Shown here: positions 15,408 through 24,221 of the stretch, piece by piece | Layout of the letters: each line of letters begins with the position of its first letter | Numbering within the stretch: the stretch's first letter is position 1 | From: Schleiferiaceae bacterium | Lineage (GTDB): Bacteria; Bacteroidota; Bacteroidia; Flavobacteriales; Schleiferiaceae | Direction of reading: 5' to 3' | Length of the DNA: 42,103 nt | Assembly: GCA_022426185.1 (NCBI GenBank) | Contig: JAKMEB010000024.1 | Span: forward strand, 1-42,103 | Made by a program: the position numbers and the translations under genes | The notes under the pieces: model-generated | Seen by the model: only the letters and a program-made list of their open reading frames with translations | Told to the model about the DNA's origin: nothing | Database searches by the model: none

Positions 15408-18400
15408 TTAATAGGTGATGTGTAAGGTTCCTTCCTCTGAAGTAATGCCGCATCTATTCTCAGCTTCGACTTGGTAAAAATACACTCCAGGGGTGAGAAT
15501 TTGACCGTCGTAATCTGCGCCCCAATTAAAAGTGGGCGCGTTGGTTTCAAATACTTTGATCCCCCACCGATTGAAGAGAATCACATGGAATCGGTCCCAA
15601 TCTTCACTTGTATTTATGGTCCATCGATCATTGACGTTATCACCATTGGGTGTAATGACATTAGGCACGGAAAAAGGTTCCTGAGCGAAGAAGATATCGT
15701 ACGTTTCTGTGAGCGTATCAGAGGTTTCGCAAATGCTGTCGTAGCCCACAATAGAAATATCATAAATGCCCGATTGCGTGATCTGAAGCGGGTTTGGACT
15801 GCCCTGATCTACGCCGTTTATTAGCCAGCTGAAGCCCTGATACACGGTATTGAATACGGGAATGAAATCAACCGTTTCGTCCGAAGTACATTCTTCTGGA
15901 TCACTGATCATGTTGAGGTAAGGCGGTAATCTAAAAAATAAGGTATCTGTGAAGGTTTGTACCACGTTACAGACTGTGTCCACGGTGGTCAGCGTAATGA
16001 CATTATACCCGGCTGAAGGTAGGTTTGTACTTACCTGCGCAGTAGTGAACGATGCGCCTGAAATGGTCCAATCCATCAAGCGATCCGTAACCAATGTCGA
16101 ATCGCTTGCGTGCATTAATTGGGCCGTGACTCCACGAAGTGGATCACAAAAGTCATAGGAATATGCAGTGTATACGGAATCGTATGCGGGATTCACCTGT
16201 ACTGTAAAGGTTGCAGTATCCCAAGTATCGCAAATGGTATCGTGACCAATCACTTGAACGGGATACGTTCCCGATGAAGCGTAAATATGTCCTCCTTGGA
16301 GTGACGTACTACTCGTTGAATTCCCATCCCCCCAATACACTGTGAAGTCCTGAACATTAATGCTAGAGTCAAGGATTGTAAATGTGTTAGGCAGACAAAA
16401 GACGGGTGGATCAGGCTGCGCAAAGACGCGTGCATTTTGAACGTCTAAATCAATGACGGTAACCGCTAGATTACAATTGGTCGAACCGTTATTACTGGCG
16501 TATACATTATTAGGGAATGTAGGGTAGGTAGACGTTCCACCACAACCGGCACATACGGCCTGGAAAATCCTGCCCGTCCGGTCGAATCGAGAGGTTCCTC
16601 CGTCCACATGCTCGCGTCCCGTACCACCAAAGTAGGTAGCCAATCGCGGTGATTTCCAATCCGGATCTAAGACTAGAAAATAAAAGTCCCGCCCGTCAGT
16701 AGTGGTCTGAAATGCATTTGAACTGAGCGCCATCCCCTCCGTATTGCCTTCAGGATTTGGTGAGCCGCCCCAACCAGAGAAATAGGTATTGCCGCAATCG
16801 TCCACCAGTAATGCGGTAGGGCTGACATCTACCGTAACATGGGCACTATCTCCCCAAACTGCGGTTTTAAGCTTTGTAAAACCCGAATTCCCGTCTTGTT
16901 TGTAGCGTTGAAAATACTGTGCACTGCCGGGTTGACCCCAAGTCAGAGAATCGGCCACCAATCCACCTTTGTGCTGACCTACAACGGTAATAACACTTGC
17001 CGTATCCGTTTCACTGTGTGTCTCTACAAAGAAATGCTGATTGTAGCCGCTGTCGGCTTGGACATCGACGGCACTCATAGTTATATAATTGCCCGTGCCT
17101 ACCCCTGCCGGACCAAGGTCACCAGACAGCAATAAGGCGTCTTGGTCACTACTTGCAGGTATACTGTAATCATAAACGGGATTTAACCAACCCATTGCAA
17201 TGGAAGAATCGGTGCTAGGCCCTATAGAACCTGCAACATAAAAAGGGGTGAACTTGAAGGTCGGAGCGGGGAAATTGAGACCCTGTTTGTCCGAAAGAGC
17301 GATACTGTATAAGGCTTCATTACCCGAGGTGCCCACATAGGTACTTGCCAGAAGCTGAGTTAGGTCTCTACTTAATACACTGATTACTCCATCTTGACCG
17401 CCTTGGTGAGAAGTAGTAGGCGCAACAGTTGGGTAGGAACTGCTGAATGTACTGCTCACAAAATATACCGCACCGCCGTTGCGCTGGACCTCGATCTCGC
17501 CGCGGAAACTATCGCCGTAATTAAAACGCAAACTGTCGTTGATTCCATCGCTTCCTGCGCCACCGATGTAGGTGGAGCCTATGAGTTGATTCCCCGATGC
17601 ATTTATTTTCGCCACAAAGAGATCGGTGCCTTGATTGAAGGTGTAGTATTCTGCTGTAATAGAAGCCCCACCTGCAAAAGAGGTATCATAAGCGGTTGCA
17701 GTTACGCCGAAGTCATCCGATCCTGTAGAACCTAAGATGTATACGTTGCCATCTTCATCACAGTCCATACTGTACGGCTGATCCAGATTGGAGCCGCCCA
17801 GGTACGTAGACCAAAGTAATTGGGAGCCATCCTCAGAAAACTTACTCACTGCAGCATCAAATAAACCGCCGTTAAAACTAATATCGACCGCACCTAAGGT
17901 TGTAGGGTATCCCGTTCCAAAAGCTATACCTCCCCCAATGGCATTGCTGCTGTCATCGAAAGTAGCCGTATACCCAAAGTTGTCTACTGAACTGCCGGTG
18001 TAGGTGCTGAATATGTAAATAGGATCGATGGTAAGCGGTTGATCACGCTTGAATCGGCCCAGATCGTAGCCCAGAAAGCCATTGGTCTCTTTGTAACGGG
18101 CTCTAACGGTTCGCTCCTCTTGAAGGGCGTAAGGCATTTCTTCAACAAGGGGTCCAAACCCGGTTTGAAGAATCAATTCTTTCCCTTGTATTTGCCATCC
18201 TTCTAAACCGTGGTAAGCGATCGAAATTTGATCAGGATCTGCTCCCACAGCGACCTCCCAGTCAAACTTAAATCCTCCAGCCGCCTCATAGACGACTAAA
18301 TCAATACCCGGGTATACATTCCTTGCACGCACTTTATGGAAAGAACGTACGCCGGAACGCCAATACCGCTGTTTACCAACAAAGTAATTCAACGGAACAT

Positions 18401-18698
18401 CGTAGGCTTCTTCTCCAAACCATTGTAGGGATTGAGAAGCATTAAAAACCATTGAAAAGTGATGGTAGTGCAGTGTGTCGGAATAATGGTGATGCTCACC
18501 AATGTGTTCGCTGTGAAAATCTGTAGGATTAAGGACAGAAAGAACGAGCGAATCTGGGGTAAGGAATAAGCTGTTGGGGCCTAATTGGATTTTAAACGTA
18601 TAGGGATCTTTCCACTGGCCTTCATTACGCACAAAGCCCTGCTGCGCGGCCATCGGCAGGGTCCATAACAGGGCAAGAATAAATTTCCAATTGCGCAT
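15408..18698 (-). CDS. Large surface protein: DUF7948-like N-terminus, SBBP repeats, PKD, T9SS type B domain
   Basis: A 1096-residue exported protein. The signal peptide MRNWKFILALLWTLPMAA fixes the start at 18698 rather than 18734. The region FVRNEGQWKDPYTFKIQLG to about residue 230 (YVGIDL-like and GYDLGRFKRDQPLTIDPI) resembles the domain placed before SBBP beta-propeller repeats; STYLGGSNLDQP, STYIGGAGSDG and ATYFGGTGREHVDGG are such repeats. PKD-like domains follow (about 740-1000), and PNVITPNGDNVNDRW to the end (from about 1012) is the T9SS type B domain. Likely a surface or matrix adhesin. The arsC-like gene starts 1 nt downstream. Confidence 0.88.
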   Translation of the reverse strand: MRNWKFILALLWTLPMAAQQGFVRNEGQWKDPYTFKIQLGPNSLFLTPDSLVLSVLNPTDFHSEHIGEHHHYSDTLHYHHFSMVFNASQSLQWFGEEAYDVPLNYFVGKQRYWRSGVRSFHKVRARNVYPGIDLVVYEAAGGFKFDWEVAVGADPDQISIAYHGLEGWQIQGKELILQTGFGPLVEEMPYALQEERTVRARYKETNGFLGYDLGRFKRDQPLTIDPIYIFSTYTGSSVDNFGYTATFDDSSNAIGGGIAFGTGYPTTLGAVDISFNGGLFDAAVSKFSEDGSQLLWSTYLGGSNLDQPYSMDCDEDGNVYILGSTGSDDFGVTATAYDTSFAGGASITAEYYTFNQGTDLFVAKINASGNQLIGSTYIGGAGSDGINDSLRFNYGDSFRGEIEVQRNGGAVYFVSSTFSSSYPTVAPTTSHQGGQDGVISVLSRDLTQLLASTYVGTSGNEALYSIALSDKQGLNFPAPTFKFTPFYVAGSIGPSTDSSIAMGWLNPVYDYSIPASSDQDALLLSGDLGPAGVGTGNYITMSAVDVQADSGYNQHFFVETHSETDTASVITVVGQHKGGLVADSLTWGQPGSAQYFQRYKQDGNSGFTKLKTAVWGDSAHVTVDVSPTALLVDDCGNTYFSGWGGSPNPEGNTEGMALSSNAFQTTTDGRDFYFLVLDPDWKSPRLATYFGGTGREHVDGGTSRFDRTGRIFQAVCAGCGGTSTYPTFPNNVYASNNGSTNCNLAVTVIDLDVQNARVFAQPDPPVFCLPNTFTILDSSINVQDFTVYWGDGNSTSSTSLQGGHIYASSGTYPVQVIGHDTICDTWDTATFTVQVNPAYDSVYTAYSYDFCDPLRGVTAQLMHASDSTLVTDRLMDWTISGASFTTAQVSTNLPSAGYNVITLTTVDTVCNVVQTFTDTLFFRLPPYLNMISDPEECTSDETVDFIPVFNTVYQGFSWLINGVDQGSPNPLQITQSGIYDISIVGYDSICETSDTLTETYDIFFAQEPFSVPNVITPNGDNVNDRWTINTSEDWDRFHVILFNRWGIKVFETNAPTFNWGADYDGQILTPGVYFYQVEAENRCGITSEEGTLHITY

Positions 18699-18776
18699 AG
18701 TTAGCAAGATAGCTACTATCCTAACAGCATCCACCTCCTATTGTGCATTCAATAGAGACGATTACTCAATGGTTTT

Positions 18777-19883
18777 TTAATATTCATCGGCATTCGCACT
18801 CTCGCCCTGCTTCATCAAAAACGCTTTAAGGAATCCCTCGATATTTCCATTCATAACGCCATCTACATCAGAAGTCTCTTCAGCGGTGCGTACATCTTTG
18901 ACCAATTTATAAGGGTGCATCACATAGTTACGAATTTGTGATCCCCATTCGATCTTCTTCTTACCTGCCTCAATCTCTGCACGTTTTGCATTGCGCGCTT
19001 CAATCTCCATCTCATACAACTGTGATTTCAAAAGTTGGATGGCTTTCTCCTTATTACCGAGCTGCGAGCGTGTTTCCGTATTCTCGATGATGATTCCGGT
19101 GGGTTTATGTCTTAAACGCACACCCGTCTCCACCTTATTTACATTTTGACCACCTGCACCCGAAGAACGGAAGGTATCCCAGGTAATATCACTCATGTTG
19201 ATCTTAATGTCTATGGTATCATCCACTAACGGGAATACATATACGGATACAAAACTGGTGTGTCGCTTGGCATTGGAGTCGAAAGGCGAAATACGTACCA
19301 GTCGATGCACGCCATTCTCTCCTTTTAAAAAGCCAAACGCAAAATCACCTTCCACCTCAATGGTTACCGTTTTAATACCTGCAACATCGCCTTCTTGCAG
19401 CACCAATTCTTTGGTCTTGAATCCTTGCTTTTCTGCATACATCAGGTACATACGCATCAGCATACTTGCCCAATCGCAACTTTCAGTCCCACCAGCACCT
19501 GCAGTGATCTGGAGAACAGCGCTAAGCTTATCTTCCTCACCGCTTAGCATGTTTTTAAATTCCAGTTCTTCGATCCAGTCTTCACAGGCAGTATAGGCTT
19601 GCAGGACATCTTGTTCCTCCAACTCACCTTCTTTAAAGAATTCAAGACTCAAGTCTGCCTCACCGAAAAGTGTTTTAGCCTGTTCAAAACCGTCTACCCA
19701 GAACTTTACTTGGCGCAGCGCTTTAAGCGTTACTTCTGCCTTTTTCGGGTCGTTCCAAAATTCAGGTGAAGCTGTTTTTTCCTCCTCATTGATGATGTGA
19801 ATCCTCTTTTGCTCAAGGTTGAGGTAGGTTTCTAATCGCCCCAATCGCTCGCCTAAAGATTTAATCTGCTCTGCTGTTACCAT
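18777..19883 (-). CDS. prfB: Peptide chain release factor 2
   Basis: The 368-residue factor ends translation at UAA and UGA. The stop-codon-reading SPF tripeptide is at 199-201 and the peptidyl-tRNA hydrolysis motif GGQ at 244-246, inside [17 protein letters not shown]. The start is the ATG at 19883; a TTG at 19892 in frame is less likely. The whole protein is read in one frame, with no in-frame UGA near codon 25, so the programmed +1 frameshift found in many prfB genes is absent. At the matching place the codons read CTC AAC CTT GAG (about 19812-19823). Confidence 0.95.
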   Translation of the reverse strand: MVTAEQIKSLGERLGRLETYLNLEQKRIHIINEEEKTASPEFWNDPKKAEVTLKALRQVKFWVDGFEQAKTLFGEADLSLEFFKEGELEEQDVLQAYTACEDWIEELEFKNMLSGEEDKLSAVLQITAGAGGTESCDWASMLMRMYLMYAEKQGFKTKELVLQEGDVAGIKTVTIEVEGDFAFGFLKGENGVHRLVRISPFDSNAKRHTSFVSVYVFPLVDDTIDIKINMSDITWDTFRSSGAGGQNVNKVETGVRLRHKPTGIIIENTETRSQLGNKEKAIQLLKSQLYEMEIEARNAKRAEIEAGKKKIEWGSQIRNYVMHPYKLVKDVRTAEETSDVDGVMNGNIEGFLKAFLMKQGESANADEY

Positions 19884-19941
19884 AGAAGACAAAGTTAAGC
19901 AACGCGCAGTATCTTAAAGCCTTGAATTGAAGACAAGGCTT

Positions 19942-20961
19942 ATGTTTAAAATTGACCTCAGAAGCGACACGGTGACTAAACCAACAACCGGTATGTTAAA
20001 TGCCATGATGCAAGCGCCTGTTGGTGATGATGTGTTGGGCGATGACCCCACTGTAAAAAAGCTCGAGTCCGTTATGGCAGAGCGGTTTGGAACAGAACGT
20101 GCTTTGTTTTGTGTCTCTGGAACGCAGGCCAATCAAATCGCTTTAATGTCACACCTTAGTCCCGGAGACGAAGTGATTTGCCATCCCTATGCACATATTT
20201 ATAACTACGAAGGTGGTGGTATCGCGGCGAATGCACATGCTTCCGTAGCATTTACTGGCGATGATCGTGGTATAATGCACCCGGACGGTGTACTTAGTTG
20301 CTTAAAGGCGGACGATATTCACTTTCCTAAATCACGGGTTTTAGCCGTAGAGAATACCTCAAATAAAGGAGGTGGCACCTGTTACGAATGGGAAGAAATT
20401 GAAGCCCTCAGAGCCGTTGCTTCATCGAAAGGTCTCAACTTTCACCTTGATGGTGCCCGATTGTACAATGCTATAGTCGCTAAAGGCCATCATGAAAGTG
20501 ATTACGGCGCAGCATTCGATTCCATCTCCATCTGTCTATCGAAAGGTTTAGGTGCACCCATAGGTTCTATTTTATTGGGATCCGAAGCATTTATTCAGCA
20601 CGCTATGCGAATTCGCAAACGCATAGGAGGAGGATGGCGTCAAGCAGGCTATCTAGCAGGCGCTGCGCTTTATGCGATTGAAAACAACATAGAACGATTA
20701 GAATACGACCACGTAGTTGCTAAGGATATGGCAACTTTTCTCGCAACACTCCCTTTCATCGAAAAAGTAATTACCCCAGAGACTAATGTGCTTCTGTTTG
20801 GATTAGAAGAAGGTGTGGATCAGGCAAAATTCATCGCCCGTCTCGCTGATAAGGGCATAGGTATCAGCCAGATGGGACCTGGTAAATGCCGTATGGTCTT
20901 CCATTTGAACATTAGCGAGACCGATCTAAAAGAGGTGAAATCGGTCTTAGCTGCATTGTAA
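19942..20961 (+). CDS. ltaE: Low-specificity L-threonine aldolase (PLP-dependent)
   Basis: The 339-residue fold-type I enzyme cleaves threonine or allo-threonine to glycine and acetaldehyde. It begins with the family motif DLRSDTVTKPT, has HLDGAR (168-173) for the PLP ring and the Schiff-base Lys201 in LSKGLGAPIGS. The start is the ATG at 19942; a TTG at 19927 lies in the same frame. It is divergent from prfB by 58 bp and followed after 12 bp by a small zinc-ribbon-like gene. Confidence 0.92.
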   Translation: MFKIDLRSDTVTKPTTGMLNAMMQAPVGDDVLGDDPTVKKLESVMAERFGTERALFCVSGTQANQIALMSHLSPGDEVICHPYAHIYNYEGGGIAANAHASVAFTGDDRGIMHPDGVLSCLKADDIHFPKSRVLAVENTSNKGGGTCYEWEEIEALRAVASSKGLNFHLDGARLYNAIVAKGHHESDYGAAFDSISICLSKGLGAPIGSILLGSEAFIQHAMRIRKRIGGGWRQAGYLAGAALYAIENNIERLEYDHVVAKDMATFLATLPFIEKVITPETNVLLFGLEEGVDQAKFIARLADKGIGISQMGPGKCRMVFHLNISETDLKEVKSVLAAL

Positions 20962-20973
20962 AGAGATGGAACT

Positions 20974-21138
20974 GTGAGTAGAGCTAAGCAATGTGCACAT
21001 TGTACTGAGGAACATTCGGTCATGTACAGGGTGCAATACAAGAAAGACCGCACCTGGTACTTCCTCTGCAAAGCATGCGTACTATTAGTCAAACCTGGCA
21101 ACGACTCCTATAGATATGGCGGGACTTGGAAAGGTTGA
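20974..21138 (+). CDS. Small CxxC/CxxC (zinc-ribbon-like) protein
   Basis: A 54-residue frame starting at GTG (20974). It contains QCAHCTEEHSVMYRVQYKKD and WYFLCKACVLLVKPG, that is two CxxC pairs (Cys7/10 and Cys32/35) suited to bind one zinc, then a basic, aromatic tail ending YGGTWKG. The pattern resembles short Bacteroidota hypothetical proteins, but I cannot name a family. It follows the aldolase by 12 bp and is probably co-transcribed. Composition (paired Cys, aromatic core) supports a real protein over chance; an opposite-strand frame here looks like a shadow. Confidence 0.72.
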   Translation: MSRAKQCAHCTEEHSVMYRVQYKKDRTWYFLCKACVLLVKPGNDSYRYGGTWKG

Positions 21139-21178
21139 ATTTTTAACACAGCCCCATCCGCTATTTTCATAACAGCGT

Positions 21179-21622
21179 TCAAGCCTGTTCATCCTGAACG
21201 CTTTGGTATGCCTTAGATATCAATTCAAAGGAATAGCCCCGCCGTTGCAAGGCCGCCGTTAATTGTGCTTTTGTTTTTGAAGCAAACCATCGCTCAGTGA
21301 GATAAAAAGCATTCTTTTCAATAGTTGAAGTATCTACTTGGCTCATCATTCGATCAATCGTTACCCTTGGGATGCGGTGCTCCTGCAAACCCATTCTTAT
21401 GCGCCTAGGTGCCCAATACTTTTGATTCAACTTGCCTCTAGTATAAGCCTCGGCAAAACGATATTCATCCAGAAAGTTGTCTTCCATCAAGGTTGCAATA
21501 ACCTCTTCATGACGTGCCCTGGGTAGTTTGATCAAATCCAACTTACGCTTTACCTCAAACGGGCTACGTTCTTGATAGGCGCAATAGTGCTGTAATTTCT
21601 GCAATGCTTCAGTTGTCGTCAT
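21179..21622 (-). CDS. recX: Regulatory protein RecX
   Basis: A 147-residue all-helical protein of three RecX-type repeats (AYQERSPFEVKRKLDLI; FLDEYRFAEAYTRGKLNQKYWAPRRIRMGL; AQLTAALQRRGYSFELI). RecX binds RecA filaments and restrains recombination. recA is not in the window. A terminator hairpin ends 16 bp before the start, leaving little space for its own promoter. Confidence 0.9.
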   Translation of the reverse strand: MTTTEALQKLQHYCAYQERSPFEVKRKLDLIKLPRARHEEVIATLMEDNFLDEYRFAEAYTRGKLNQKYWAPRRIRMGLQEHRIPRVTIDRMMSQVDTSTIEKNAFYLTERWFASKTKAQLTAALQRRGYSFELISKAYQSVQDEQA

Positions 21623-21637
21623 GATTTAATAATAACG

Positions 21638-21677
21638 AAAAAACCCACTATTGACATACGCCAATGGTGGGTTTTTC
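21638..21677 (-). terminator. Terminator after the RNase E/G gene
   Basis: AAAAAACCCACTATTG pairs with CAATGGTGGGTTTTT (one G-T pair) around an 8-nt loop. It is 23 bp after the stop of the minus-strand RNase gene and just before recX. Confidence 0.88.
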
Positions 21678-21699
21678 TTTGTAAACGATTCAAGTTTTA

Positions 21700-23220
21700 C
21701 TACAAAGCATTGTTGTCTTTGTCCATGACCTTCCATTCTAACATGGTAAAAGCATCGCGGGGAACAACAACAATTTTTTTACGCAAACTCTTCTGCCAGG
21801 TCTTTTTGATACTCCCAAAGAAACCTTTTGTTAAATACGCTTCAATAAAGGGGTGCACATGCACATAAACTTCACGCAATTCTGTCTGAGCCAATCTTGA
21901 TGCCAAGGCATCAATTACCTGGATTGGGGCTTCGACTAAATTATCCGGGTTTTCTTCACGCGTAGTGATGTTCGTTTCTGGACGTACACGCTGACGCGTT
22001 AATTCCATCAAACCAAACCTAGATATAGGAAGAATCTTGTGGCGAGCGCGATCACGCTTCATTTCTTCGTGCATTTTCTCATACACCGCCTTACGATTCT
22101 CCGCGCTATTCATGTCGATAAAATCTATCACTACAATTCCGCCCATATCTCTAAGACGCAACTGACGTGCTACCTCTACCGCAGAAAGTAAATTTACCTG
22201 TAGCGCATTTGCCTCCTGATTCTCCGCAGTATTAGTACGGTTACCAGAATTCACATCTACCACATGCATGGCTTCTGTATGCTCTATTATCAAGTAAGCG
22301 CCTTTCGGCATACTCACACTACGACCAAAAGCACCTTTGATCTGACGATCTACACTGGAAAACTGGAACAGCGGCATCTGACCACTGTACTCTTTCACCA
22401 TCTTTGAAGCACCTGGCTTGATTTCATCAAGATAATCTTTCACTTCATCACACAGCTCTTTGTTGTCTATGGTGATGGATGTGAACGATTCATTAAAGAC
22501 ATCGCGCAGGAATGCGCTTGCCCTATTCATTTCGCGGAAAATTCGCAGTGGCTTATTGGAACGCTTAATACCCTTGTGGAGTTGAGACCACTTGCGTACA
22601 AGATTATCTAAATCTGCCTGTAACTCTTCCGCGCTCTGTCCTTTTGCGACAGTACGTATAATTACACCAAAACCTTTCGGTTTGATGCTTCTGACCAATT
22701 TTTTAAGTCGATCCTTTTCCTCACGCTCGCGAATCTTTTGACTCACGCTGACGCGATTAGAAAATGGAACGAGCACTACAAAGCGCCCTGCAATGCTCAG
22801 CTCAGCCGTAATCCTAGGACCTTTCGTTGAAATAGGCTCCTTGGTTATCTGAACGAGCATTTGATCACCTTGCTTTAAAACATCACCAATATTGCCATCT
22901 TTATCAATATTTGGCTCTGCTTTAAAGTTGGTGATGTTGCTAAGCTGCTTGCCCTTTAGGGTACGACGAAGGTAGGTTTGCCAAGATTTTATTTGAGGGC
23001 CTAGATCATTGTAATGGAGGAATGCATCCTTCTCATAACCTACATCTACGAAAGCGGCGTTCAAACTGGTTGCCAGCTTTTTTACCGTGCCTAAATAGAC
23101 ATCACCAACAGAGAAACTATCGTCTCCCTTTTCCTTGATCAATTCCTGAAGCCTTCCGTCTTCAAGTAATGCAATATCTGCTTGGTCAGAACTAGCACTT
23201 ATAACTAATTCTGTTTTCAT
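21700..23220 (-). CDS. rng: Ribonuclease E/G family protein
   Basis: A 506-residue endoribonuclease for RNA decay and rRNA processing. An N-terminal S1 domain is seen at VGDVYLGTVKKLATSLNAAF, followed by YEKDAFLHYNDLG. The DNase-I-like catalytic part has MHVVDVNSGN and GGIVVIDFIDM, supplying the metal-binding Asp residues. After ISRFGLMELTRQRVRPE, where the E. coli enzymes carry a zinc-link CPxC, no cysteine pair is found. There is no long C-terminal scaffold, so it is RNase G-sized. It is last in the HU-TPR-small basic protein-rng operon. Confidence 0.92.
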   Translation of the reverse strand: MKTELVISASSDQADIALLEDGRLQELIKEKGDDSFSVGDVYLGTVKKLATSLNAAFVDVGYEKDAFLHYNDLGPQIKSWQTYLRRTLKGKQLSNITNFKAEPNIDKDGNIGDVLKQGDQMLVQITKEPISTKGPRITAELSIAGRFVVLVPFSNRVSVSQKIREREEKDRLKKLVRSIKPKGFGVIIRTVAKGQSAEELQADLDNLVRKWSQLHKGIKRSNKPLRIFREMNRASAFLRDVFNESFTSITIDNKELCDEVKDYLDEIKPGASKMVKEYSGQMPLFQFSSVDRQIKGAFGRSVSMPKGAYLIIEHTEAMHVVDVNSGNRTNTAENQEANALQVNLLSAVEVARQLRLRDMGGIVVIDFIDMNSAENRKAVYEKMHEEMKRDRARHKILPISRFGLMELTRQRVRPETNITTREENPDNLVEAPIQVIDALASRLAQTELREVYVHVHPFIEAYLTKGFFGSIKKTWQKSLRKKIVVVPRDAFTMLEWKVMDKDNNAL

Positions 23221-23232
23221 ACACTGAGAAGA

Positions 23233-23322
23233 TTACTTCTTCTTGTGACGATTTTTTCTTAGACGCTTTTTACGCTTGTGCGTAGCAATCTTATGTCTTT
23301 TACGTTTTTTACCGCTTGGCAT
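23233..23322 (-). CDS. 29-residue basic protein (AURKAIP1/COX24-type)
   Basis: The frame encodes 29 residues, starting MPSGKKRKRHKIATHKRKKR and ending in Arg/Lys/His; about two thirds of the residues are basic. I recognise it as the tiny conserved Bacteroidota protein commonly labelled AURKAIP1/COX24 domain-containing, a name shared with mitochondrial ribosomal protein mS38 and a small mycobacterial ribosomal protein. A ribosomal role is inference. It lies 12 bp before rng and 27 bp after the TPR gene. Confidence 0.85.
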   Translation of the reverse strand: MPSGKKRKRHKIATHKRKKRLRKNRHKKK

Positions 23323-23349
23323 AATGCTAAGTTTTTAGTGTTATTAATT

Positions 23350-23814
23350 CTATAAACCTTCTGCGAAATCTTTCACTCGATTCGCTTCCGGGTATGCGTT
23401 CAAATACTCATTCGCATTAGACAAGGCGGCAGTAGTATCACCGACTTGCATCAACGCTTGCACCTTATTTAAGGTATATAATTCATTCTCTGGATGCAAT
23501 TGGCTCAATTGATGAAAGCGATCGACTGCTTTCTCCCATTGACCGCTCATCATTGAAAAGTTTCCAAGCCAAAGCAATGCTTTTTCATGATTTGGATCCT
23601 CTCGCAGCACCTCTAGCAACATTCCTATAGCCTGCATTGGGGGGCCTTCTCCATTTTGAATGATTGCTACAGCCTCATCAACTTTTTGATCGAGCGGATT
23701 ACCTTCCTCAGCTACGATTTCAGCAGTCTCCTGGTGTGGTGTCCTTGGCATTTGCCAAAGAACTACAGCCAAAATAACGGCGCCAATGAATGCTATGAGT
23801 GTACTCTTTTTCAA
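23350..23814 (-). CDS. Membrane-anchored TPR protein
   Basis: A 154-residue protein: a hydrophobic N-terminal helix (about 4-20) without lipobox, a short acidic linker, then two to three TPR-like repeats (EKALLWLGNFSMMSGQWEKAVDRFHQLSQL; PENELYTLNKVQALMQVGDTTAALSNANEYL). It starts with TTG one base after the HU stop codon; no ATG is available near the N-terminus. Likely an inner-membrane protein with its repeats in the periplasm, holding unknown partners. Confidence 0.8.
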   Translation of the reverse strand: MKKSTLIAFIGAVILAVVLWQMPRTPHQETAEIVAEEGNPLDQKVDEAVAIIQNGEGPPMQAIGMLLEVLREDPNHEKALLWLGNFSMMSGQWEKAVDRFHQLSQLHPENELYTLNKVQALMQVGDTTAALSNANEYLNAYPEANRVKDFAEGL

Positions 23815-23815
23815 C

Positions 23816-24106
23816 TTAATCTACAGGTACGTTCTCCTTAACACCTTCTACAAAGACCTTCGCAGGCTTAAAGGCTGGAATGTAATGAGCTGGAATGACT
23901 ATCGTTGTGTTTTTTGAAATATTACGACCTGTCTTCTGCGCACGTTTCTTCACTATAAAAGAACCGAAACCTCTTAAGTAAACGTTGCTGCCATCTTCCA
24001 GACTGTGTTTTATTTCCTTCATGAAGCTCTCTACAACTGCTTGTACATCACCTCGCTCCATTCCTGTTTTATCAGAAATTTTTGTAACGATATCTGCTTT
24101 CGTCAT
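23816..24106 (-). CDS. HU/IHF family DNA-binding protein
   Basis: A 96-residue histone-like dimeric protein. It has the typical start TKADIVTKISDKTG and the signature RGFGSFIVKKRAQKTGRN, leading into the DNA-gripping arm IPAHYIPAFKPAKVF. It compacts and bends DNA. It has its own -7 box (24153-24160) and leads the operon with the TPR gene, the small basic protein and rng. Confidence 0.94.
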   Translation of the reverse strand: MTKADIVTKISDKTGMERGDVQAVVESFMKEIKHSLEDGSNVYLRGFGSFIVKKRAQKTGRNISKNTTIVIPAHYIPAFKPAKVFVEGVKENVPVD

Positions 24107-24152
24107 TTGCTCTATACTTTTACGTCCTGTTGGACTTGGTTAATGAGGGGCG

Positions 24153-24160
24153 CAAATATA
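24153..24160 (-). promoter_or_regulatory. -7 box of the HU operon
   Basis: Minus-strand TATATTTG, a perfect TAnnTTTG match, gives a leader of about 43 nt. It is in the 115-bp divergent region between the HU gene and mutY. Confidence 0.65.
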
Positions 24161-24221
24161 CACCTACTTTCCTTATTTACAGCCTTGAAGAGCAAAATTA
24201 TCAAAGTCCTTGACCTAGAAA

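Noticed and set aside
15471-17735. Several plus-strand open frames
   Set aside because: All lie antisense to the 1096-residue T9SS protein, which has clear domains; they look like shadows.
20820-21101. Minus-strand frame of 93 codons
   Set aside because: Antisense to the end of threonine aldolase and to the CxxC/CxxC gene, whose motif pattern is better supported.
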